Source: CAITNM01 sp021298215
GTDB lineage: Bacteria; Pseudomonadota; Alphaproteobacteria; Paracaedibacterales; CAITNM01
Length of the DNA stretch: 64,000 nt
Assembly (NCBI GenBank): GCA_046309815.1
Contig: JBKCOJ010000005.1
Coordinates: 62,001-126,000 of the forward strand
Direction of reading: 5' to 3'
The notes beneath the pieces were generated by a model. The model was not told the DNA's origin and did not search any database. It was given only the letters and a program-made list of their open reading frames with translations. Both the position numbers and the translations under genes were made by a program. This document shows, one piece after another, positions 17,428-23,469 of this stretch; the stretch's first letter is position 1; every line of letters begins with the position of its first letter.

Positions 17428-17462
17428 AGCTACCGCAGTCTGGGTGAAATCAACGAGACTGC
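17426..17462 (-). promoter_or_regulatory. ops-like element with hairpin, copy A (before ABC exporter)
   Basis: Read on the minus strand, an inverted repeat (GCAGTCT ... AGACTGC, 7-bp outer stem, inner stem with one mismatch) occupies 17462-17435. It runs straight into GCGGTAGCTAT (17436-17426). The GCGGTAG heptamer equals the core of the ops element that recruits RfaH to paused RNA polymerase in enterobacteria. An RfaH-like gene is 1.2 kb upstream. The ATG of the exporter gene overlaps the element's last bases. Confidence 0.6.
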
Positions 17463-17554
17463 AAAATTTTTACTTGGGCACTCACGCCCAGAAAACTTAA
17501 ACTCTATGCCGCCTCAACAACATAAGCCGGAAGAGCCGTTTTCATTTCTCTTCC
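17426..17554. repeat. Direct repeat A of the rfaH tail and ops leader
   Basis: 129 bp that match 18549-18676 with about five substitutions and one 1-bp indel by eye, in the same orientation. It covers the last 15 or so codons of the rfaH-like gene, its stop, a spacer with a small GGGCGTGAGTGCCC inverted repeat, the hairpin and the ops-like heptamer. The two copies flank the FkbM gene exactly. Confidence 0.85.
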
Positions 17555-17578
17555 TAAAATTTCGCCTAACATCTTCAT
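17504..17578 (-). pseudogene. 3' remnant of a second rfaH-like gene
   Basis: A 24-codon reading frame whose end (LGREMKTALPAYVVEAA) is identical in protein to the C-terminus of the intact rfaH-like gene. DNA differs only at two synonymous third positions within that stretch, while the preceding residues (MKMLGEI) differ. An in-frame TAG lies directly upstream of the ATG. It is most simply the tail of a deleted or recombined rfaH paralogue. Translation as a short leader peptide ahead of the ops hairpin is a less likely alternative. Confidence 0.65.
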
Positions 17579-17626
17579 CTAACGGCTGTTTCATAGAACA
17601 AAATAACCTACACCACGCAATTAACA

Positions 17627-18538
17627 TTACAATTTCATTTCATTTCTTGACAAAACAACATCGCCTACGGCTAAAACTTTAAGATCATCGCAAGAGATAG
17701 GGACAAGTAATGGCTCTCCAGCAGATTTTTTTCCTACACGCCACACTTTAAAACCATTCCTTTTGAATATGTCAGCAAGTGCATTGGGATCCGTTCCTTG
17801 ATTTTGAAGATGTTGATGAATCCATTTAATCATCAAAATGATATCTGGATTATCTTCAATAAGTCTTTTTGCACCAGCAATAATTTTACCTTCGCAACCT
17901 TCCGCGTCAATTTTAAGCAGATCAATTTTTTGGCGACCAATTTCATCATCAAGCTGAACAATCTGGATTTTCACAGATTGAGAATCTGGAGATGATACAA
18001 GGTGGCCACCTCCAATATTTAGCTCACCAAAAGTCAAATACGTTTCACCTTTAATATCGCCTGCCGCCTTTTCATAAACAGAAATTACAGATCCCAATTG
18101 ATTCATACCTATAGACATCTTTAAGTATTTTGAAACAGCAGGATTAGCTTCAAAAGCGTATACTTTCCCTTGAGGTCCAACCATTTTCGCCATGCGTAGA
18201 GTATGCACACCAAAATTTGCACCTACTTCAATAATATTGAAATTTTTCTTCACAAGCTTTTCAAGAACCCTTGTTTCATTACTATCCCAATGCCCTGCCA
18301 AACGTACAAACCAGCAAACACATCTATCATGCTTATTAACCACAATAGGCGTGCCGTCATCCAAAGATGAAATCAAATGGTCAGCATCAATATCTTTTCC
18401 ATCCCGAAAATACTTTATATAAATATCAGCAAAAGCAGAACGAATAAAATAATCTTTGACGGCAGAAATATTTGTCATCATAGAAAACGCAACAACTACA
18501 CAACCAACACCCAAAATGCCTAGAAATTTACCCTTCAT
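17627..18538 (-). CDS. FkbM-family methyltransferase with N-terminal membrane segment
   Basis: 303 aa. Residues 5-25 (FLGILGVGCVVVAFSMMTNIS) form a signal anchor or signal peptide, which is not typical of cytosolic FkbM enzymes. The SAM fold follows: FNIIEVGANFGVHTLRMAK near 95, KVYAFEANPAVSKYL near 120 and the FkbM hallmark IDLLKIDAEGCEGKIIAGA near 205. The start follows a strong AGGAG (minus strand of 18543-18547) 6 nt away. The gene is bracketed by two copies of the ops leader, suggesting it was inserted or duplicated as a cassette. The acceptor may be a sugar in the surface glycan. Confidence 0.82.
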   Translation of the reverse strand: MKGKFLGILGVGCVVVAFSMMTNISAVKDYFIRSAFADIYIKYFRDGKDIDADHLISSLDDGTPIVVNKHDRCVCWFVRLAGHWDSNETRVLEKLVKKNFNIIEVGANFGVHTLRMAKMVGPQGKVYAFEANPAVSKYLKMSIGMNQLGSVISVYEKAAGDIKGETYLTFGELNIGGGHLVSSPDSQSVKIQIVQLDDEIGRQKIDLLKIDAEGCEGKIIAGAKRLIEDNPDIILMIKWIHQHLQNQGTDPNALADIFKRNGFKVWRVGKKSAGEPLLVPISCDDLKVLAVGDVVLSRNEMKL

Positions 18539-18548
18539 TTTTTCTCCT

Positions 18549-18585
18549 ATAGCTACCGCAGTCTGGGTGAAATCACCGAGACTGC
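18549..18585 (-). promoter_or_regulatory. ops-like element with hairpin, copy B (before FkbM gene)
   Basis: On the minus strand a hairpin GCAGTCT-C-GGTGA-TT-TCACC-C-AGACTGC (18585-18558; 7-bp and 5-bp stems, one C.C mismatch) is followed without a gap by GGTAGCTATAGGAG. The last GC of the hairpin plus GGTAG gives GCGGTAG, the ops core. It starts 41 nt after the stop codon of the rfaH-like gene. There is no U-tract after the stem, so it does not look like an intrinsic terminator. Confidence 0.65.
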
Positions 18586-18676
18586 AAAATTTTTACTTGG
18601 GTACTCACGCCCAGAAAACTTAATTCTATGCCGCCTCAACAACATAAGCTGGAAGAGCTGTTTTCATTTCTCTTCC
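18549..18676. repeat. Direct repeat B of the rfaH tail and ops leader
   Basis: 128-bp partner of 17426-17554. This copy is attached to the intact rfaH-like gene and is therefore probably the parental one. Coding differences between copies are synonymous (ACA/ACG, CCA/CCG), implying that both tails were under protein-level selection for some time after they separated. Confidence 0.85.
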
Positions 18677-19129
18677 CAAAAAATTAAGCAATAAATGAAC
18701 GCGACCTTTATCATCTAAGCATTCAAATATTGCCTCTTGATCTTCAAAAACCCCTTCACAAACGCGCACCCTATCTCCTTTAATAAAAGACACCAAGCTT
18801 GCTATAGGAACAATCCCATTTTCCGTTTCTTGCCCCTTCAATTCATCGATCACTCTACAGGGAACTCGAGTTGGTTTCAAATCATTCGTCATTAATAAAT
18901 GAGAAACACCCCTAGCTCCGTTAATGTTTCGCCATTGAGCACATTCTATATTCATCCCCACAAATATATAGCGCGGGAAAAGAGGCGCTACAACCTCTTC
19001 AATCTTCCTAGCATGTCGTCGTTTTTTTTTAAACTTCGGAGCATACACTTCATATCCCATATTCAACAAGTTCTGTTGCGCAATAGACTCCTTTAAAGGC
19101 TGAGTATACACAACATGCCAAGTAATCAT
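18626..19129 (-). CDS. rfaH: RfaH-like transcription antiterminator (specialised NusG paralogue)
   Basis: 167-aa NusG-fold protein. The NGN domain is WHVVYTQPLKESIAQQNLL (4-22), then APLFPRYIFVGMN near 48 and the RfaH-typical INGARGVSHLLMTN near 69. A KOW domain of about 45 residues follows (FIKGDRVRVCEGVFEDQEA near 113). RGVSHL and the short linker favour RfaH over housekeeping NusG. It would load on RNA polymerase at ops sites and suppress Rho and pausing over the 17-kb polysaccharide run. Two ops-like sites lie immediately downstream. The start overlaps the regulator upstream by 4 bp. Confidence 0.88.
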   Translation of the reverse strand: MITWHVVYTQPLKESIAQQNLLNMGYEVYAPKFKKKRRHARKIEEVVAPLFPRYIFVGMNIECAQWRNINGARGVSHLLMTNDLKPTRVPCRVIDELKGQETENGIVPIASLVSFIKGDRVRVCEGVFEDQEAIFECLDDKGRVHLLLNFLGREMKTALPAYVVEAA

Positions 19130-19719
19130 GATCTAGCCCTGGAAATATGTAACAACACAGGAGAAAATAGGCGCGAATCCTCAACCCTTTCTTTGATATC
19201 GTCATAAGTTTTTTGAGGATTCACTACATCCGTTATTATTATCGCATCATAATTTTCAAAATCTGTAGCGGCGTTTGTTATCTCAACAGATATAGCAAGA
19301 CTATTTGCCACCAATTGTGCAATATCCGACAAATCACCCGCCCCAACAAGAGCTATTTTTTTCCACCGTTGCTTCTCGCACTTCTCAAAAATTTCTTCAC
19401 ACTGAGCACGAGCATCTCTAAAAAATGCCATAGAACGTGATAAATAATCTGTTACCATAAGGCTTTTTTCAGAAAAGCCCTGTGGCGTCAAAAAATATGT
19501 GATGCGCCGCGGAGAAATCTGCGAGGCCCTTACCCACCCTTTAGTAATGCAGCGCTTTAAATACTGATTCATCAAACCCAAAGCAATACCAAGCTCACCG
19601 GCTAAACCTCTCTGTGTAAACGAAGGATTACGCTCTATTTCACTCAAAAGCTGAACCATAACCTTTTGTTCTGTTTGTTCGCGAGTATTTTGAAAAGTAG
19701 GCATATAGTTAGGGTACAC
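19126..19719 (-). CDS. Winged-helix regulator of polysaccharide genes (EPS-associated MarR-like)
   Basis: 197 aa. Residues 15-90 form a winged helix: RNPSFTQRGLAGELGIALGL (recognition helix region) and a wing ISPRRITYFLTPQGFSEKS. This is the layout of the EPS-associated MarR-family proteins found beside exopolysaccharide loci. Residues 115-195 form an alternating strand/helix domain (KIALVGAGDLSDIAQLVANS) resembling a Rossmann-like sensor. The GTG at 19719 and ATG at 19704 are both possible starts. A 12-bp palindrome lies 13 bp upstream of the GTG. Coupled to rfaH by a 4-bp overlap, it probably controls rfaH and thus the whole cluster. Confidence 0.78.
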   Translation of the reverse strand: MYPNYMPTFQNTREQTEQKVMVQLLSEIERNPSFTQRGLAGELGIALGLMNQYLKRCITKGWVRASQISPRRITYFLTPQGFSEKSLMVTDYLSRSMAFFRDARAQCEEIFEKCEKQRWKKIALVGAGDLSDIAQLVANSLAISVEITNAATDFENYDAIIITDVVNPQKTYDDIKERVEDSRLFSPVLLHISRARS

Positions 19720-19731
19720 ATGAATCAGTTA

Positions 19732-19743
19732 TGTTCATGAACA
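19732..19743. promoter_or_regulatory. 12-bp perfect palindrome, candidate operator
   Basis: TGTTCATGAACA is a perfect palindrome in the 147-bp divergent gap between the winged-helix regulator (minus) and the purC-like gene (plus). It is 13 bp from the regulator's GTG. Position and symmetry suit autoregulation by the adjacent winged-helix dimer. No binding evidence can be seen. Confidence 0.4.
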
Positions 19744-19866
19744 AAACATAAATAGTTTATAAAAATTAGTCAAACATTTTATTAGGTATCAAGAAGAAAA
19801 ACTTGAAAACAATACATCTTATTGCTATATCTTGTAAGCAAAGTCTTACTGGTCTGATTATTGTCT

Positions 19867-20661
19867 ATGACACAAGACGTAAAAAATCTACAAAATATAT
19901 ATGCACGCTCAGCACGCCGCAAAGAACTATTCAATGGCCGAACTAAAATATTGTTCGATGGCCCTGAACCAGGCACTTTGGTCTTATACTTTAAAGATAG
20001 CTTAGATCAAGAAGCAGATATTCAGGCATCCAACGCACATGGAGCTCTTAATAATCGTTTTTCCGAGTTGCTTATGCAACGCCTCAATCAAATTGGCGTT
20101 GAGACGCATCTAATTAAAAGATTAAATATGCGAGAGCAACTAGTCCGATTTGCTGATCCTCTACCTTTTCGCTTCCGCGTTCATAACATTGCCATCGACT
20201 CCTTATCCATATTATTTAACTTAGAAGCTGGCACTGTACTTAGTGAGCCTATTATTGAACTTTATGTAAAAAATACGAAAGGGGAGCAAGTAGTCATTGC
20301 TCCTCAGCACGTTTATTCTCTTGGCTGGGCCCAAGAAGAGGAGCTTGAAATATTATTCAGTGCTATTCGTCGTATTAACGATTTCCTGCTAGGGCAATTT
20401 CTAGCACTAAACCTTCGCCTTGCAAATTACTGCCTAGAATTTGGTCGAATTTTTACTCAAGATTTTTTTGAAGCATCGAAGCTAATTCTTATCGATGCTT
20501 TTGGACTAGATTCCTCATCGATTCTCGACGTCCAATCTGGGGAGCGTTTAGATTCTGGTGTGGGAGTAGGAACAAACTGGAATGGGTGCAAAGAAGTAGC
20601 AAAACGTTTTGGGTTACTAGAATATCTACAAAATGAAAAATCAACACAAGAAGCAGCATAA
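19867..20661 (+). CDS. purC: SAICAR synthase (PurC)-like protein, active-site residues altered
   Basis: 264 aa from ATG 19867 (a TTG 6 bp earlier is less likely). The family is clear: GRTKILFDGPEPGTLVLYF near 24 and ALNNRFSELLMQRLNQIGV near 62. The middle keeps IKRLNMREQLVR, but VRNxAAGSLxKR has become VHNIAIDSLSILF. The signature DxKxEFG reads NYCLEFG, and the ADExxPD loop reads IDAFGLD. Several residues that bind ATP-Mg and aspartate in PurC are thus replaced. No other purine gene is in the window. It is either a decaying relic or a repurposed paralogue. Confidence 0.78.
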   Translation: MTQDVKNLQNIYARSARRKELFNGRTKILFDGPEPGTLVLYFKDSLDQEADIQASNAHGALNNRFSELLMQRLNQIGVETHLIKRLNMREQLVRFADPLPFRFRVHNIAIDSLSILFNLEAGTVLSEPIIELYVKNTKGEQVVIAPQHVYSLGWAQEEELEILFSAIRRINDFLLGQFLALNLRLANYCLEFGRIFTQDFFEASKLILIDAFGLDSSSILDVQSGERLDSGVGVGTNWNGCKEVAKRFGLLEYLQNEKSTQEAA

Positions 20662-20664
20662 ATC

Positions 20665-20886
20665 ATGCCCATTTTAAAATCAGATTTAGAACACATATTA
20701 AAAACTGCATTCCCAGAAGGGGATGTTATTGTCAAAGATTTAAGGAACGATAACGATCATTACTCTATCGATATTAAATGCGCTAGCTTCCATAACCTGA
20801 GCCGCATACAACAACATCAGAGGGTTTACAATGCACTCAAAGAATGCAATATTCACGCTCTATCAATAAAAACACATTCTATTTAG
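20665..20886 (+). CDS. BolA family protein
   Basis: 73-aa BolA-like protein: an N-terminal helix (LKSDLEHILKTAF), a central beta-hairpin with DHYSIDIKCASF near 31 and the helix SRIQQHQRVYNALKE with the conserved Arg near 53, ending in HALSIKTH. It lies 8 bp before a monothiol glutaredoxin. BolA and CGFS glutaredoxins form [2Fe-2S]-bridged complexes, so the pair acts in iron-sulfur cluster delivery. It is the short BolA2/IbaG type. Confidence 0.85.
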   Translation: MPILKSDLEHILKTAFPEGDVIVKDLRNDNDHYSIDIKCASFHNLSRIQQHQRVYNALKECNIHALSIKTHSI

Positions 20887-20894
20887 AGGAACAC

Positions 20895-21215
20895 ATGAGC
20901 GACGTACACCAACAAATTGATGAATTAGTAAAAAATAATGATGTCGTGTTGTTTATGAAGGGCACTGCAGCTATGCCAATGTGCGGATTTTCATCAACTG
21001 TTGCGCAAATTTTAAGCCAACTTAATATTCCTTACAGAGATATAAATGTTCTTATTGATCCAACTCTTCGTCAAGGTGTAAAAGATTACACCAACTGGCC
21101 AACCATCCCTCAATTATATGTTAAAGGTGAATTTATTGGAGGTTGTGATATTGTACGAGAAATGTTTGAAAATGGCGAACTGCAAGAACTTTTAAAATCA
21201 AATCATCTTCTGTAA
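20895..21215 (+). CDS. grxD: Monothiol glutaredoxin, CGFS type
   Basis: 106 aa from ATG 20895, chosen because AGAGGA sits 4 bp upstream and the protein then begins MSDVHQQIDELVKNNDVVLF like other Grx4 proteins. Landmarks: FMKGTAAMPMCGFSSTV (active Cys near 33), NWPTIPQLYVKGEFIGGCDI near 71 (glutathione-binding WPT-IPQ and GG-CD). It carries a [2Fe-2S] cluster with glutathione and passes it to apo-proteins or BolA, encoded next door. Confidence 0.95.
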   Translation: MSDVHQQIDELVKNNDVVLFMKGTAAMPMCGFSSTVAQILSQLNIPYRDINVLIDPTLRQGVKDYTNWPTIPQLYVKGEFIGGCDIVREMFENGELQELLKSNHLL

Positions 21216-21218
21216 ATA

Positions 21219-21881
21219 ATGAAAAATCCTGTTGGACGTGTTACCTTAAAATCTAAAAAAAAGAGAACTCAGTCCTCTCGTAATTGGCTCCTACGCCAAC
21301 TCAATGACCCTTTTGTACAGCAAGCCAAAAAGACAGGATATAGATCTCGTGCGGCCTTTAAACTTATTGAAATTGATCAGAAATATAAAATATTAAAATC
21401 CGGCCAAATCGTCATCGATCTGGGAGCTGCACCTGGTGGCTGGACACAGGTAATTGCTGAAAAAATAAAAAATCATGGTAAAGTAATTGCGCTTGACCTA
21501 CAAGATATTGAATCATTTAACAACTCCAATGTTGTTATTCTAAAAGGAGATTTCGAAGAAGAATCGATTCAGCAAGAACTCACGAAACACATAACTGAAG
21601 CAGATGTGATTGTTTCTGATATGGCAGCCGCGACATGTGGCATTCCTGCCGTTGATCATTTACGCATTCTAAACCTTTTAGAAGCAGCTTTAAACTTTAC
21701 CCTTAGCCATTTAAAGAAAAATGGCGCATTTGTTGCAAAGGTTTTACGCGGAGGCACAGAAGGAGAACTCTTAAAGAAACTTAAAACACATTTCACCAAA
21801 GTTGTGCATTTTAAACCCGAATCAAGCCGGCAAGATTCGGCTGAAATGTATGTAGTAGCAATGGGGTTTAAAAGAGTCTAG
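21219..21881 (+). CDS. rlmE: 23S rRNA 2'-O-methyltransferase RlmE (FtsJ/RrmJ)
   Basis: 220 aa. It methylates U2552 in the 23S A-loop. Basic N-terminus (LKSKKKRTQSSRNWLLRQLN), catalytic Lys in YRSRAAFKLIEID near 48, SAM loop IVIDLGAAPGGWTQVI near 68, catalytic Asp in VIVSDMAA near 132, Lys in GAFVAKVLRGG near 176, and ESSRQDSAEMYVVAMGF at the end. All of the K-D-K-E tetrad appears. It starts 3 bp after grxD, so the two are co-transcribed. Confidence 0.95.
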   Translation: MKNPVGRVTLKSKKKRTQSSRNWLLRQLNDPFVQQAKKTGYRSRAAFKLIEIDQKYKILKSGQIVIDLGAAPGGWTQVIAEKIKNHGKVIALDLQDIESFNNSNVVILKGDFEEESIQQELTKHITEADVIVSDMAAATCGIPAVDHLRILNLLEAALNFTLSHLKKNGAFVAKVLRGGTEGELLKKLKTHFTKVVHFKPESSRQDSAEMYVVAMGFKRV

Positions 21882-21948
21882 TTGCAATAACACTTTTAAA
21901 CCACTATCTTGGGTAAAATAAAAATAATAACAATTACATGGTCGTTTC

Positions 21949-23053
21949 ATGAAAGCTGAAAATCTCCATAAAATTAACCAAATTGAGCAAGCTCTTACCT
22001 TGCTTCGGAGGCATCTTTGACTGGAATACTGCAATTAAAACATTAGAGGCATTAGACCAACAAGCAGAAACATCAACTCTTTGGGATGATCCAGTTACTG
22101 CTCAAAAAATTTTAAAAGAACGCGACAATTTAAAAAACGCTCTTGGTCGTGTATCAAAACTCAAACAAGATCTTGAAGATGCAATTACATTAATTGAACT
22201 TGCCGAAGCGGAAAATGACCAAGAAACAGAAGCAGAAACTGAAAAAGAGTTGGACATTTTATGTGTAAAAGCACAAAAACTTCAACTTGAAAGTTTGTTA
22301 TCCGGAGAGGCAGATTCTTGCAACGCGTTTATTGAAATTAATGCTGGAGCAGGCGGTACTGAAGCCCAAGACTGGGCAGAAATGCTAGCGCGCATGTATA
22401 CACGTTGGGCGGACAGCAAAGGATACAAATTAGAGATTCTTGATGAAAATCCTGGAGAAGAAGCCGGTCTCAAATCAGTTACGATTAAGGTAAATGGTTA
22501 TCAAGCATATGGATGGCTGAAAACAGAAAGTGGCGTCCACCGCTTAGTACGTATCTCGCCTTATGACGCCAATGCACGTCGCCACACAAGCTTTGCATCA
22601 GTTTGGATATATCCTGAAATTGACGACAATATCGACATCCAAATTGAAGAAAAAGATTTACGCATTGATACTTATCGTGCTTCTGGTGCCGGCGGCCAAC
22701 ATGTAAATAAAACGGAAAGTGCAATACGTATAACACATATTCCAACGAATATCGTGGTTCAATGTCAAAGTGATCGATCACAACATCGCAATCGCGCTCA
22801 GGCTTATACTATGCTCCGTGCGCGACTTTATGAGCTTGAGCTTCGTGAACGAGAAGCCAAAGCAAATGCTAATAGTAGCTCAAAAACTGAAATTGGCTGG
22901 GGACATCAGATTAGATCATACGTTTTGCAGCCATATCAATTAGTTAAAGATAATCGCACTGGGATGGAAAAAGGTAATACACAGGCAGTACTTGATGGAG
23001 ATATTGATGTATTTTTAGAAGCAAGTCTCGCACAACGCATTGGCGAGAATTAA
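21949..23053 (+). CDS. prfB: Peptide chain release factor 2, with programmed +1 frameshift
   Basis: Full product is about 367 aa from ATG 21949: 23 residues in the first frame (MKAENLHKINQIEQALTLLR...), then a +1 shift at CTT-TGA-C into DWNTAIKTLEALDQ. The catalytic loop is RASGAGGQHVNKTESA. The codon-recognition motif reads SPY (VRISPYDANARRHTSF), a form seen in alphaproteobacterial RF2. It releases peptides at UGA and UAA, and the in-frame UGA lets RF2 regulate its own synthesis. The gene ends 4 bp into the convergent DUF1003 gene. Confidence 0.96.
22007..22021 (+). promoter_or_regulatory. prfB autoregulatory frameshift site
   Basis: GGAGG (22007-22011) acts as an internal Shine-Dalgarno three bases before the slippery CTT (22015-22017). 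The UGA stop 22018-22020 and a C follow. This is the same geometry as the E. coli RF2 site (Shine-Dalgarno, spacer, CUU UGA C). The first frame stops here while the second encodes the rest of RF2. Confidence 0.95.
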
Positions 23054-23469
23054 GAAACAGTCTTTAGCTCTTTAATCGAGGCTTCAAGTTTTTGAAATTC
23101 TTTTTGTTGCGCCATTATAATTTCTTTCAATAAATCTTTGACTTCCTGAATTTCTTTTTCCGCCTTCAGATTAATATGATAATCTTTTTCAGCACGTAGT
23201 CTATCTTTTGCCTCTTGACGATTCTGACTCATCATAATGATAGGCGCTTGAAGTGCAGCAAGGCATGACAATACAAAATTTAAAAAAATATATGGATATG
23301 GATCAAAGGGCTTAAAAATAAGCACCCATGAATTAAAAGCAATCCATCCAATCATTATTACCGTAAAAGAAATAATAAAAGTCCAGCTACCACCAAATTC
23401 GGCGACCTTGTCTGCACAACGCTCCCCCAAAGTTTTTGATTGCGTTATGTGAGGATAAACTTGATTCAT
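23050..23469 (-). CDS. DUF1003 family membrane protein
   Basis: 139 aa from ATG 23469, preferred because it gives the ATGA overlap with the upstream gene; an ATG at 23511 lies inside that gene. Two transmembrane helices (WTFIISFTVIMIGWIAFNSW and PYIFLNFVLSCLAALQAPII) are joined by a short FKPFDPYP loop. A conserved QNRQEAKDRLRAEKDYHINL segment and a C-terminal coiled coil follow. Typical of DUF1003, whose function is unknown. Confidence 0.88.
   Translation of the reverse strand: MNQVYPHITQSKTLGERCADKVAEFGGSWTFIISFTVIMIGWIAFNSWVLIFKPFDPYPYIFLNFVLSCLAALQAPIIMMSQNRQEAKDRLRAEKDYHINLKAEKEIQEVKDLLKEIIMAQQKEFQKLEASIKELKTVS

Noticed and set aside
18558..18585. Intrinsic terminator of rfaH
   Set aside because: No U-tract follows the stem on the coding strand; the sequence goes straight into GGTAGCTATAGGAG and a start codon.
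17426..18676. Insertion sequence or transposon ends
   Set aside because: The repeats are direct, contain rfaH coding sequence and a leader, and no transposase or terminal inverted repeats exist between them.
18626..19129. Housekeeping NusG
   Set aside because: No secE, rplK or rplA neighbours. RGVSHL-type sequence, polysaccharide context and adjacent ops-like sites favour RfaH.
22485..22781. 98-codon minus-strand frame opposite prfB
   Set aside because: It lies wholly within prfB, has no ribosome binding site or recognisable product, and the plus strand is a universal conserved gene.
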